Part shown: positions 1 through 8,106 of the stretch, one piece after another
Position numbering within the stretch: the first letter of the stretch is position 1
Layout: each line of letters begins with the position of its first letter
DNA from: Olsenella_L kribbiana
GTDB lineage: Bacteria; Actinomycetota; Coriobacteriia; Coriobacteriales; Atopobiaceae
Reading direction: 5' to 3'
DNA length: 64,000 nucleotides
Assembly: GCF_036408795.1 (NCBI RefSeq)
Contig: NZ_JAZGJP010000008.1
Location: 53,773 to 117,772, forward strand
Notes under the pieces: model-generated
Database searches by the model: none
Told to the model about the DNA's origin: nothing
The model's input: only the letters and a program-made list of their open reading frames with translations
Made by a program: the position numbers and the translations under genes

Positions 1-300
1 GGCAAGCGCCATCCTACCCTCGGCAACAATGTGATGGTCGGCGCGCGTGCAACGGTGCTCGGAGCGATCACGATAGGGGACAACGTGAAGGTCGGCGCGA
101 ATGCGGTCGTGCTCGAGGATGTCCCGGCCAATGTCACGGTTGCAGGCATCCCAGCCCACATCGTGAAAGATCATCGCTGCTGGGAGATGCCCCAGTTCTC
201 GCTCGTGGACGGCGAGGCTGCGGTGAAGAGCCTCTTGGGCGAGGAAAAGGGCAATATCCTCGACGATGATGAGAACAAGCGCTGGTCCTGCGCACTCTGA
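1..300 (+). CDS. cysE: Serine O-acetyltransferase, C-terminal part (cut by window edge)
   Basis: The open frame runs in from the left edge and ends at TGA 298-300, leaving about 99 residues. They show left-handed beta-helix hexapeptide repeats (VMVGARATVLG, ITIGDNVKVGANAVVLEDVP) followed by the VAGIPAHIVK turn that closes the catalytic domain of CysE-type acyltransferases. CysE makes O-acetylserine from serine and acetyl-CoA, the first step of cysteine synthesis in the cytosol. The C-terminal tail (about 40 residues, acidic, ending WSCAL) is longer than in many homologues. The N-terminal helical domain is outside the window, so other hexapeptide acyltransferases cannot be fully excluded. Confidence 0.8.
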   Translation, partial: GKRHPTLGNNVMVGARATVLGAITIGDNVKVGANAVVLEDVPANVTVAGIPAHIVKDHRCWEMPQFSLVDGEAAVKSLLGEEKGNILDDDENKRWSCAL

Positions 301-395
301 CAGCTTGCTTGAGCCTCGCTGAAATAGTTTCCGTCTGTTTACAGGTCCGAGACATCTCCGGACTTGCACGTACCATAGCCACAACTCGATAGTCC

Positions 396-416
396 GCTGC
401 AGGGGATATCTGCAGC
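396..416 (+). promoter_or_regulatory. Leader hairpin upstream of the DAHP synthase gene
   Basis: The 137-base gap between cysE and the DAHP synthase gene holds a perfect 7-bp inverted repeat (GCTGCAG...CTGCAGC, 7-nt loop) just before the start codon, and a weaker GTCCG/CGGAC repeat near 342-361. No leader peptide, T-box or clear promoter was recognised. A role in expression is only a guess. Confidence 0.25.
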
Positions 417-437
417 TATCCTTGAAAGCGAGGTTCC

Positions 438-1469
438 ATGTCTGCAAATTTCAAGAGGCGCCTTCCCATCCCGCAGGATCTCAAGAAGGAGATGCCGCTT
501 TCCGATGAGAGCGCCGAGCGTAAGAAGGCAGTCGACGCCGAGGTTGCCTCGATCATCCGTGGCGAGTCTGACAAGAAGCTCATCATCGTCGGCCCCTGCT
601 CTGCCGACAACGAGGACGCCGTGCTCGACTACGCGAGCCGTCTTGCCGTGCTCCAGCAGTGCGTCCAGGACAAGCTCGTCATCGTCATGCGCGTCTACAC
701 GAACAAGCCGCGCACGAACGGCACCGGCTACAAGGGACTGCTCCATCAGCCGGATCCTGAGGGCGCTCCTGACCTGCTCGAGGGCCTCAAGGCCATCCGC
801 CACATGCATATGCGCGTCATCGAGGAGACGGGCCTCTTCACGGCAGATGAGATGCTCTATCCGGAGAACGACCGCTTCCTGAGCGACCTTCTGGCCTATG
901 TCGCTGTCGGCGCCCGTTCGGTCGAGAACCAGCAGCACCGTCTTGTCGCTTCTGGCATCGAGGTCCCTGTCGGCATGAAGAACCCGACGGGTGGCTCCAT
1001 GTCCGTGATGCTGAACTCCGTCTATGCAGCCCAGCATCCGCAGACCTTCATCTACCGCAACTGGGAGGTCGAGACAACCGGCAACCCGCTTGCTCACTGC
1101 ATCCTGCGCGGATACCGCGGCCTCGACGATATCAACTACCCGAACTACCACTATGAGTACCTCGAGCGCCTCGCTGCTGCCTACGAGGAGAACGAGAAGT
1201 ACCAGAATCCGGCTGTCATCATTGACACGAACCACGACAACTCGGGCAAGCGTCCTCTCGAACAGATTCGCATCTGCAACGAGGTCCTCGATTCCGCCCA
1301 CAGGAACGAGGCCATCGGCAAGCTCTTCCGTGGCTTCATGATCGAGTCCTACATCGAGGACGGCAACCAGCCTATCGGCGGCGGCGTGTATGGCAAGTCC
1401 ATCACGGATCCCTGCCTCGGCTGGGCAAAGACGCAGAACCTCATCATGCACATTGCAGACCGCATCTAG
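438..1469 (+). CDS. aroF: 3-deoxy-7-phosphoheptulonate (DAHP) synthase, class I (AroFGH type)
   Basis: 343 residues, the usual length of AroF/G/H enzymes (about 350). It condenses phosphoenolpyruvate with erythrose 4-phosphate, the entry step of the shikimate pathway. Family motifs in order: IIVGPCSADN (residues 48-57), MRVYTNKPRT (76-85, PEP-binding Lys/Arg), the GARSVENQQHR stretch (about 157-167), VGMKNPTGGS, ILRGYRG, and ESYIEDGNQ with YGKSITDPCLGW near the C-terminus. The isozyme (Phe-, Tyr- or Trp-sensitive) cannot be told from sequence alone. The Shine-Dalgarno is weak (AAAGCGAGG). It is monocistronic, ending at a strong terminator. Confidence 0.93.
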   Translation: MSANFKRRLPIPQDLKKEMPLSDESAERKKAVDAEVASIIRGESDKKLIIVGPCSADNEDAVLDYASRLAVLQQCVQDKLVIVMRVYTNKPRTNGTGYKGLLHQPDPEGAPDLLEGLKAIRHMHMRVIEETGLFTADEMLYPENDRFLSDLLAYVAVGARSVENQQHRLVASGIEVPVGMKNPTGGSMSVMLNSVYAAQHPQTFIYRNWEVETTGNPLAHCILRGYRGLDDINYPNYHYEYLERLAAAYEENEKYQNPAVIIDTNHDNSGKRPLEQIRICNEVLDSAHRNEAIGKLFRGFMIESYIEDGNQPIGGGVYGKSITDPCLGWAKTQNLIMHIADRI

Positions 1470-1493
1470 CATCTGTTTCCCAAGATCTTGCGG

Positions 1494-1525
1494 GGAGGCT
1501 GGCTTTCGGGCTGGCCTCCTTTTCT
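1494..1525 (+). terminator. Rho-independent terminator after aroF
   Basis: GGAGGC/GCCTCC stem with a TGGCTTTCGGGCTG loop region, followed by TTTTCT, 25 bases after the aroF stop codon. Confidence 0.8.
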
Positions 1526-1634
1526 GTGCTTGGGCATTCCGTGCATGCGATGCCGGAAGTGCGTGTTGCGGGTAGGATAGGGGAGCATGCAAGCGGCAGC
1601 ACACGCTGCCAAAGACAAGAAGGAGCATGATTCT

Positions 1635-3131
1635 ATGCCTTGCACAACCCTTCTGATCGGCAAGAAGGCCTCCTATGACGGCTCCACGATCGTGGCCAGG
1701 AACGAGGATTCAGGATCGGGCAGCTTCTGCCCGAAGCGCTTTGTCGTCGTGCATCCCGAAGAGCAGCCGCGCCACTACGTCTCGAAGATTGCCCATCTCG
1801 CAATCGAGCTTCCTGACAACCCGGAGCGCTACACGGCGCTGCCGAATGCCATCCTCGACGAGGGTATCTGGGCTGAGGCTGGCGTGAACGAGAGCAATGT
1901 CTCCATGAGCGCAACGGAGACCCTCACGACGAACGAGCGCGTGCTCGGAGCTGACCCCTTCGTCGTCTACAAGCCGGCACAGGGCACGGAAGGCGAAGAG
2001 GGCTATGAGCCTGAGGTCGCAGGCGGTATCGGCGAGGAGGACATGGTCACGATCGTCCTTCCCTACATCAAGAGCGCACGCGAGGGCGTGAAGCGCCTCG
2101 GCGCCCTTCTCGAGCAGTATGGCACCCATGAGATGAACGGCATCGCCTTCTCCGATGCGGACGAGATCTGGTGGCTCGAGACGGTGGGCGGACACCACTG
2201 GATCGCAAAGCGCGTCCCGGACGATGCCTATGTGACGATGCCGAACCAGCTTGGCATCGATGCCTTCGACTTCGATGATGCCTTCGGCGCCCAGAAGGAC
2301 TACCTGTGCTCTGCTGACATGAGGGAGTTCGTGGAGAAGAACCACCTCGACCTCACGCTCGGAGACGGCCTCATGAATCCGCGCGATGCCTTCGGCTCGC
2401 ACTCCGATTCCGACCACGTCTACAACACGCCGCGTGCCTGGGCCATGCAGCGCTTCCTCAATCCCCATGCCCTCAAGTGGGACGGACCGGATGCCGATCT
2501 CACGCCGGAAGCGGATGACATCCCCTGGAGCCGCGTGCCGGAGCGCAAGCTCACGATCGAGGACGTGAAGTATGCCCTGTCCCTGCACTATCAGGGCACG
2601 CCCTTCGACCCCTACAGCCGCCGCGGCGACGAGAGACGTGGCATGTATCGTCCTATCGGCATCAACCGCAACAGCCAGCTCTCTGTCGTGCAGCTGCGCC
2701 CCTATGGGCCTGAAGCGTGCCGTGCTGTCCAGTGGATTGCCTTCGGCAGCAATGTCTTCAATGCGCTCGTGCCGTTCTACACGAATGTGCGGACGACGCC
2801 TGCCTATCTCGAGAAGACGGATGCCCACGTCACGACCGAGTGCTTCTACTGGGAGAACCGCATCATTGCAGCGCTTGCCGATGCACACTTCCATGATGCA
2901 GCAGCAGATGTCGAGCGCTACCAGGAGAAGGTCGGCGGTATGGGACATGCCATGCTCCACGAGACGGATGCTGCTGTGGAGAAGGGCACAGACGATGTCC
3001 AGGCTGTGCTCGAGGCAGCCAACCAGAAGATGGCTGACGAGCTCAAGGAAGAGACGGACGCGCTCCTCTCGAAGGTCCTCTTCTTCGCAAGCATGGGCAT
3101 GAAGAACAGCTTCTCGAAGGATGACATGTAG
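1635..3131 (+). CDS. pepD: C69-family dipeptidase (PepD type)
   Basis: 498 residues. The start is set by AAGGAG seven bases upstream and because it puts Cys at position 3 (MPCTTLLIGKKAS). In peptidase family C69, an N-terminal nucleophile hydrolase family, this Cys becomes the N-terminal nucleophile after processing. The following DGSTIVARNEDSG block is the family signature. The mid region (WWLETVGGHHWIAKRVPDD, then MPNQLGID) and the SQLSVVQLRP segment also fit. It lacks a signal peptide, so it is probably a cytosolic dipeptidase that completes peptide breakdown. A terminator follows. Closely similar paralogues are common in lactic and coriobacterial genomes, so the exact peptide preference is unknown. 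Confidence 0.9.
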   Translation: MPCTTLLIGKKASYDGSTIVARNEDSGSGSFCPKRFVVVHPEEQPRHYVSKIAHLAIELPDNPERYTALPNAILDEGIWAEAGVNESNVSMSATETLTTNERVLGADPFVVYKPAQGTEGEEGYEPEVAGGIGEEDMVTIVLPYIKSAREGVKRLGALLEQYGTHEMNGIAFSDADEIWWLETVGGHHWIAKRVPDDAYVTMPNQLGIDAFDFDDAFGAQKDYLCSADMREFVEKNHLDLTLGDGLMNPRDAFGSHSDSDHVYNTPRAWAMQRFLNPHALKWDGPDADLTPEADDIPWSRVPERKLTIEDVKYALSLHYQGTPFDPYSRRGDERRGMYRPIGINRNSQLSVVQLRPYGPEACRAVQWIAFGSNVFNALVPFYTNVRTTPAYLEKTDAHVTTECFYWENRIIAALADAHFHDAAADVERYQEKVGGMGHAMLHETDAAVEKGTDDVQAVLEAANQKMADELKEETDALLSKVLFFASMGMKNSFSKDDM

Positions 3132-3162
3132 GATCTTTCGGAGAGCAGAGAGGCAGTGCCTG

Positions 3163-3193
3163 AAGGCGCCTGGATTTATCCGGGCGCCTTTTC
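3163..3193 (+). terminator. Rho-independent terminator after pepD
   Basis: Perfect 8-bp stem AAGGCGCC/GGCGCCTT with a 12-nt loop, running into TTTTCT. Confidence 0.8.
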
Positions 3194-3401
3194 TGAAAGC
3201 TTTCTAAACTTGTATATACGAGCTTGTCTGATATAACATATCTGCATCTTTTTTGGGGTGGTATCGAACCGCTTACGGAAAAGTACCGGCCGCCGGCCCA
3301 TCGCTGTTCAATCTTTTACGCTTCCGTAATGAATATTGGCCAAACTAAGGGGCAGCGAGGGGCGAGAGTCATGGCTGGAACGACAAGAAGGAGGAAGTGC
3401 C

Positions 3402-3896
3402 ATGTCATCCGCAGAGAAACGCTTTCAATCCTTTATCCGCAAACTCGATAACAGCGATTATGTGTATGACGTGCTGAGGATGGGGCCATCTCCCATTGTC
3501 TCGGTCGTCTTCGGAGCCAAGCCGCGCTCGGGCCATTCGAAGGTCTTCGAGCATGTCGGCAAGAAGCAGCTGCCTCAGCTCTATGTCTATGCCATCTTTT
3601 CCAAGGACGGGGAAGAAGTGCACTTCCAGACGTCCCCGCTGGTGCGCGTTCCCCAGAACCAGCGCTCCCAGGCGCTTTCGGTATGCAATGCCGCCAACAA
3701 CCAGCAGCGCTGGATCAAGTTCAATCTGAACTCCTCCGACTACATCGTCGGACACTACGATCTTCTGCTCCAGGGCCATGGTGCAAGCGATGCCTGCGTC
3801 ACGATCGCTCAGCGTGTGGCTGATGTGGTCGACGAGACCCTGCCGCTCCTCCAAAGCTGCCTTGAGCAGGATGCCTCTGAAGAGGAAGTCGCGTAA
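3402..3896 (+). CDS. Uncharacterised cytosolic protein, possibly YbjN-like
   Basis: 164 residues from ATG 3402, preceded by a strong AAGGAGGAAG Shine-Dalgarno; an upstream in-frame start at 3336 lacks one. There is no signal peptide or membrane segment. The layout (two halves of alternating beta strands, with LPQLYVYAIFSKDGEEVHFQTSPLVRVP and an N-rich NAANNQQRWIKFNL turn, then a helical acidic tail) resembles YbjN/T3SS-chaperone-fold proteins, but no diagnostic residue makes this certain. It stands alone, convergent with the small RNA candidate that follows. Function unknown. Confidence 0.65.
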   Translation: MSSAEKRFQSFIRKLDNSDYVYDVLRMGPSPIVSVVFGAKPRSGHSKVFEHVGKKQLPQLYVYAIFSKDGEEVHFQTSPLVRVPQNQRSQALSVCNAANNQQRWIKFNLNSSDYIVGHYDLLLQGHGASDACVTIAQRVADVVDETLPLLQSCLEQDASEEEVA

Positions 3897-3989
3897 GGAA
3901 AAGTCCATCTGCAGGAGAGCGCTGGAATCCAGAGCATGCCGAAGCTCCGGAAACCAGTGCTTTTCCATGTCTCGATGCTCTCTTGGCAT

Positions 3990-4025
3990 AAAAAAGATCC
4001 AGCAGGGAGAGGGTCTGCTGGATCT
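3990..4025 (-). terminator. Terminator of the candidate sRNA
   Basis: Perfect 11-bp inverted repeat AGATCCAGCAG/CTGCTGGATCT with a 9-nt loop. On the minus strand it is followed at once by six T residues. The plus strand has no T-run, so it does not serve the 3402-3896 gene. Confidence 0.8.
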
Positions 4026-4094
4026 CGGACACGTCTGTGTCCCTGGGAATGGGCTCCGAAACGAGGGGGAAGGAAGAGCTAATTCCCATCTGTT
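3990..4094 (-). ncRNA. Candidate small regulatory RNA (about 105 nt)
   Basis: On the minus strand a promoter (4102-4130) and a rho-independent terminator (3990-4025) bracket about 105 nt with no open frame. The predicted RNA folds into three hairpins. Hairpin 1 has outer stem UGGGAAU/AUUCCCA and inner stem GCUC/GAGC, closing a loop that contains UUCCUUCCCCCUC. Hairpin 2 is the perfect 6-bp GGACAC/GUGUCC. Hairpin 3 is the 11-bp terminator with loop ACCCUCUCCC. Two C-rich loops, both complementary to Shine-Dalgarno-like purine tracts, are typical of base-pairing sRNAs in Gram-positive bacteria. It is not SRP RNA, because the GGAAGGAAGCAG-type apical motif is absent on this strand. The exact 5' end is inferred from the -10 box. 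Confidence 0.6.
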
Positions 4095-4101
4095 GGCTAG
4101 G

Positions 4102-4130
4102 ATTAAACACCTTTGGCCTGATGGTGTCAA
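4102..4130 (-). promoter_or_regulatory. Sigma-70-type promoter of the candidate sRNA
   Basis: Minus-strand TTGACA (4130-4125), a 17-bp spacer, then TTTAAT (4107-4102). The -35 box is a perfect consensus with ideal spacing. Initiation is expected near 4094. Confidence 0.65.
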
Positions 4131-4721
4131 TAGTAAACCAAAGAAAACTTTGTTGCATGGAGGAATTGCGCACTGAATTGTGCAGCGTTTCCGCGGGCTG
4201 ACAGGCGTGCCTATGCATGATGAGAAAAAGCTCTCATGCATGTTCGGACAGGGCTGGCTCGAATATGTGCCATATCGCTGGCTGATATCGGGACATTCTG
4301 TTTCAGGCAGGAAAACTCATAGGTAACGTAGATGCCCATCTGTGTGTGCGTGCGCTAGGGTACGCATATCAAGAAAGCAACAGGCTTTCTTTCAGCCAGC
4401 CGGAAAGGGGATCGAGATGGAATGCGCTTCTTCCAAGCACGCTGAAGCAGCTCTCTCCTCTGTCGGTGCAGCGGCTGTCCTCGGCCTACGAATTACCATG
4501 GCCGTACCTCGCATCTGGCTATAGCCGGCGGGGGAGGCCTTCTGAGCTGCGGGAATGGTAGCCGCAGCGCTTCTGTTGCAGCAGCGAGGACAGATTGTTT
4601 CAGAAAAGAATCTCAAAGTTACTGATACATCAAAACCTGTCGGTTCTTGCAAAGCTGCTTTCCAATTGGTCCTAAGTTCTCTATCAGAGCTTTAAGGCAC
4701 AACAGAAAGGGAGAATCTGTT
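4131..4721 (+). other. 590-base stretch without a convincing gene, upstream of livK
   Basis: Several short open frames exist on both strands but none has a ribosome site plus family similarity. Visible structures are a perfect 8-bp inverted repeat ATGCATGA/TCATGCAT (4213-4241) and AAGAAAGC/GCTTTCTT (4371-4391). No riboswitch core was recognised. The last 100 bases probably hold the livK promoter and leader. Confidence 0.4.
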
Positions 4722-5906
4722 ATGGCAAGCATCTCACGTCGTTCGTTCCTGAAGGCAACCGGCGCTTCTGCCGCTGCTCTTGGCCTGGCAGCCTGCGGCA
4801 ACTCGGGCTCCGGCTCCTCTGACTCCAGCTCGATCAAGCTGGGTGTTCTCGGCCCCTATTCGGGCTCCGTCGCACAGTACGGCCTGGCCGTCCGCAATGG
4901 TGTGGAGCTCTACTTCTCGCTGAACCCAAAGATCAATGGCAAGGACGTCGAGCTCGACGAGATGGATGAGAAGGGCGATGCCACCGAGGCTGTCAACGCC
5001 TACCAGAAGATGGTCGAGAATGGCGATGTCGCAATCATCGGCGACGTCACCTCGACGCCTTCCATCGCTGTGGCCCAGCAGTCCGTGAACGACAACATGC
5101 CGCTCATCTCTGCATCTGCAACGGCTGCTGGCTTTGTCCAGTATGGCTCCAACGCCTTCCGTGCCTGCATCACCGACCCGTATCAGGGCAAGCTCATGGC
5201 AGACTTCGCTGCAAAGCAGGGCTACAAGACGGTCGGCACGATCTACAACTCCGGCGGCGACTACGAGAAGGGCGTCAACGACGCATTCGTCGAGGAAGCC
5301 GGCAAGAAGGGCATCACGATCACGACGCAGCAGGGCTATGCTGACGGCGACGTCGACTTCAACGGCCAGCTGACCGCCATCATCGCTACGAGCCCTGATG
5401 CCATCTTCTGCCCGAACTACTACCAGGACGACGGCAAGATCGTCACCCAGGCTCGCCAGCAGGGCTACAAGGGCGTCTTCATGGGCGCCGATGGCTGGTC
5501 CAACATCGTGGGCGGCTCCGAGGAGTACGCATCCGCTGAGGACCTCGAGGGCTGCTACTATGACTGCTCCTTCGTCTCCGAGAACCCGGACGAGAAGGTC
5601 CAGAAGTTCATCTCCGACTACAAGGCAAAGTTCAACGACGAGCCGTCGAACTTCTGCGCCCTCGGCTACGACGCTGCCATGGTCATGGCCAACGCCATCG
5701 AGACCGTGGAGAAGGACGGCAAGGCCAAGGCTGGCACTGCCGACTACTCCCAGGCCATCATCGACGCTATCGCCTCTGGCTCCGTTGACGGCGTGACCGG
5801 CACGATCAAGTACGAAGGCACGGGCGACCCGGTCAAGCCGACCCTGGTCATCACGTTCAAGGGTGGCGCGCAGGAGGTCTTCCAGACCGTCGAGGCAGAG
5901 TCCTAA
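4722..5906 (+). CDS. livK: Branched-chain amino acid ABC transporter, substrate-binding lipoprotein
   Basis: 394 residues. ATG 4722 has AAAGGGAG upstream and gives a combined Tat and lipoprotein signal: SRRSFLK at residues 5-11, then a hydrophobic run and lipobox LAAC with the lipid-bearing Cys at 25. A Ser/Gly-rich tether leads into a periplasmic-binding-protein type I (LivK/LivJ) fold: IKLGVLGPYSGSVAQYG, then GDVTSTPSIAVAQ and SASATAAGF (ligand-contacting Ser/Thr loop), and GYDAAMVMANAIE. It should be anchored outside the membrane and deliver Leu/Ile/Val or related amino acids to LivHM. It is separated from livH by a hairpin terminator, a usual way to make more binding protein than membrane subunits. 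Confidence 0.93.
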   Translation: MASISRRSFLKATGASAAALGLAACGNSGSGSSDSSSIKLGVLGPYSGSVAQYGLAVRNGVELYFSLNPKINGKDVELDEMDEKGDATEAVNAYQKMVENGDVAIIGDVTSTPSIAVAQQSVNDNMPLISASATAAGFVQYGSNAFRACITDPYQGKLMADFAAKQGYKTVGTIYNSGGDYEKGVNDAFVEEAGKKGITITTQQGYADGDVDFNGQLTAIIATSPDAIFCPNYYQDDGKIVTQARQQGYKGVFMGADGWSNIVGGSEEYASAEDLEGCYYDCSFVSENPDEKVQKFISDYKAKFNDEPSNFCALGYDAAMVMANAIETVEKDGKAKAGTADYSQAIIDAIASGSVDGVTGTIKYEGTGDPVKPTLVITFKGGAQEVFQTVEAES

Positions 5907-5932
5907 GACGCAAGCTCATAGCTCAGCCAAAG

Positions 5933-5972
5933 GAGCGGGCATCCGGCCAAATGCCGGGCGCCCGCTCTTCTT
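5933..5972 (+). terminator. Intra-operon terminator/attenuating hairpin between livK and livH
   Basis: GAGCGGGC/GCCCGCTC stem with a nested CCGGC/GCCGG stem, followed by TTCTT. The liv membrane genes follow 130 bases later, so this probably gives partial termination or 3' protection of the livK message. Confidence 0.7.
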
Positions 5973-6105
5973 GGGCTCGAGGATACGCAGGTAAACGGCC
6001 TGTTACCATTGAGATACTAGCTCTAGCAATTTCTTCTTTTCTTCTTGGGCGAAGCTATCCTAAATATCGAGTATTTAACCATTGCTATGAAAGGGGTGGT
6101 CAGGC

Positions 6106-6981
6106 ATGACACTCGTCACGCAGATCATGAACGGTCTGCAGCTGGGCAGCGTCTATGCGCTTGTGGCCCTGGGCTACACGATGGTGTACGGCATCATCCT
6201 GCTGCTCAACTTCGCACACGGCGACATCATCATGGTCGGCGCCTACATCTCATGGATTGTCATGTCCCAGCTGGGCATGCCTCCATTTGTTGCTGTCGTA
6301 CTCTCTATCGCAGGCTGCACGCTGCTCGGCGTACTCATCGACAAGGTCGCCTATGCGCCGCTTCGCAATGCGCCGCGTCTGTCGATCCTGATCACGGCCA
6401 TCGGCGTCTCCTACTTCCTGGAGAACGGCGCACAGCTCGTCTTCGGCGCTGACGCAAAGGTTGTGCCTTCCTTCATCGATTCCACGACAGTCGAGATCGG
6501 CGGCATGCAGATCTCGTCGGTCGCCCTTCTCACGGTCATCGTGACGGCCATCTCGACAATCATCCTCACACAGCTGGTGGACAGGACGAAGCTCGGCAAG
6601 GCCATGCGTGCCGTCTCTGAGGATATGGGTGCTGCACGCCTCATGGGCATCAATGTGAACAACACGATCTCCTTCACGTTCGCTGTGGGCTCTGCGCTTG
6701 CTGGCATCGGTGCTGTCCTCTACTCGATGGCATACAGCCAGGCGACGCCGACCATGGGCATCATGCTCGGCACGAAGGCCTTCGTCGCAGCGGTCCTCGG
6801 TGGCATCGGCTCGATTCCAGGCGCCGTCATCGGCGGACTCCTCGTCGGCTTTGCCGAGGTGGCTGTCTCTGCTGTGGGCCTCTCCGTCTGGAAGGATGCT
6901 GTCGTCTTCCTCCTGCTCATCATCGTCCTCATCGTGAAGCCGACGGGCATCCTCGGCCGTCCGATGTCCGAGAAGGTGTAG
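6106..6981 (+). CDS. livH: Branched-chain amino acid ABC transporter permease LivH
   Basis: 291 residues with about eight hydrophobic segments and the LivH start (QIMNGLQLGSVYALVALGYTMVYG...LLNFAHGD). The conserved EAA-like cytoplasmic loop is seen around AMRAVSEDMGAARLMGINV, where the ATPases dock, followed by the GSALAGIGAVL and GIGSIPGAVIGG helices. It forms the channel with LivM in the cytoplasmic membrane. AAAGGGGTGG lies upstream of ATG. It is the first membrane gene after livK and sits 9 bases before livM. Confidence 0.95.
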   Translation: MTLVTQIMNGLQLGSVYALVALGYTMVYGIILLLNFAHGDIIMVGAYISWIVMSQLGMPPFVAVVLSIAGCTLLGVLIDKVAYAPLRNAPRLSILITAIGVSYFLENGAQLVFGADAKVVPSFIDSTTVEIGGMQISSVALLTVIVTAISTIILTQLVDRTKLGKAMRAVSEDMGAARLMGINVNNTISFTFAVGSALAGIGAVLYSMAYSQATPTMGIMLGTKAFVAAVLGGIGSIPGAVIGGLLVGFAEVAVSAVGLSVWKDAVVFLLLIIVLIVKPTGILGRPMSEKV

Positions 6982-6990
6982 GGGATAACA

Positions 6991-8106
6991 ATGGCTGAAG
7001 CAATCAACAGGGCGTACCGCACGCTCTCTACCAAGCAGCGATACCTCATCAATTCGATTCTGGTCGTTGCTTTCCTCGCAATCGGCGAGCTCATGATTTC
7101 CGGAGGCGTCATCTCCCGCTACCAGACGACGGTCCTGGAGCAGGTCGGCATCTACATCATCATGGCAGTGTCGCTGAACATCGCCACCGGCTACCTGGGA
7201 CAGCTTCCTCTGGGCCATGCCGGCTTCATGTCGGTCGGTGGCTACTCCTGCGCCATCTTCATCATGCGCATGGCTGACGTCTTCGGTGTCGGCACCCGCG
7301 ACTTCTCGACGGGCACACCCCAGGCAATGCTGCTCTTCGTCTGCGGCCTCATCTTCGGCGGCCTCTGCGCTGCCCTTGCCGGCCTCATCATCGGCATCCC
7401 GGCCCTGCGCCTCAAGGGCGACTACCTCGCCATCGTCACGCTCGGCTTCGCTGAGATCATCCGTGTTGTCATGCTCAACATCGACGACGTCCTCGGCTTC
7501 CAGCTCACGGGCGGCGCCAAGGGCCTCACGGGCATCCCGTCCTACACAAACTTCCTGAACACGTTCATAGTCGTCGCCATATCGCTCTTCCTGATACACA
7601 CGATGATGAAGAGCAGGCACGGACGCTCGATCCTGTCGATCCGCGACAACGAGATCGCCGCAGAGTCTGTGGGCGTCAACACGACGTACTACAAGACGCT
7701 CGCCTTCGTCGTCTCTGCCTTCTTCGCCGGCATCGGCGGCGGCCTCTATGCAGGCTGCGTCGGCGTCATGATGCCTGCCAAGTTCGGCTTCATGAAGTCG
7801 ATCGAGATCCTCGTCATGGTCGTCCTCGGCGGCATGGGCTCCATGCTCGGCTCCGTCCTCTCTGCGACCGTCCTCACGATCCTGCCTGAGGCGCTGCGTG
7901 CCTTCTCTGACTACCGCATGGTCGTCTACGCAGTCGTCCTCATCGTCGTCATGATCTTCCGTCCGCAGGGCCTCATGGGCACCTACGACTTCTCGATGGG
8001 CAATACGATCGAGAAGATCATGAACGGCCAGTTCCCCTGGAAGAAGCAGAAGAAGGAAGAAGCAGTAGCAGAAGAGACGAAGGAGGTGGCGAAAGATGGC
8101 CGATAG
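6991..8106 (+). CDS. livM: Branched-chain amino acid ABC transporter permease LivM
   Basis: 371 residues, polytopic. Family hallmarks are the NIATGYLGQLPLGHAGFMSVGGYS helix, GIPALRLKGDYLAIVTLGFAEIIRV, and the coupling loop SILSIRDNEIAAESVGVN. The C-terminus is a charged Lys/Glu-rich cytoplasmic tail (KKQKKEEAVAEETKEVAKDG), which looks like an added flexible tail. It partners LivH. The stop overlaps the livG start by 11 bases, indicating translational coupling. Confidence 0.95.
   Translation: MAEAINRAYRTLSTKQRYLINSILVVAFLAIGELMISGGVISRYQTTVLEQVGIYIIMAVSLNIATGYLGQLPLGHAGFMSVGGYSCAIFIMRMADVFGVGTRDFSTGTPQAMLLFVCGLIFGGLCAALAGLIIGIPALRLKGDYLAIVTLGFAEIIRVVMLNIDDVLGFQLTGGAKGLTGIPSYTNFLNTFIVVAISLFLIHTMMKSRHGRSILSIRDNEIAAESVGVNTTYYKTLAFVVSAFFAGIGGGLYAGCVGVMMPAKFGFMKSIEILVMVVLGGMGSMLGSVLSATVLTILPEALRAFSDYRMVVYAVVLIVVMIFRPQGLMGTYDFSMGNTIEKIMNGQFPWKKQKKEEAVAEETKEVAKDGR

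Noticed and set aside
3990..4095. SRP (4.5S) RNA
   Set aside because: The GGAAGGAAG string occurs only on the plus strand, opposite to the promoter and terminator, and the AGCAGCC part of the SRP motif is missing.
4342..4561. Short plus-strand frames of 60-71 codons upstream of livK
   Set aside because: No convincing ribosome site, no family similarity, and they overlap each other in different frames.
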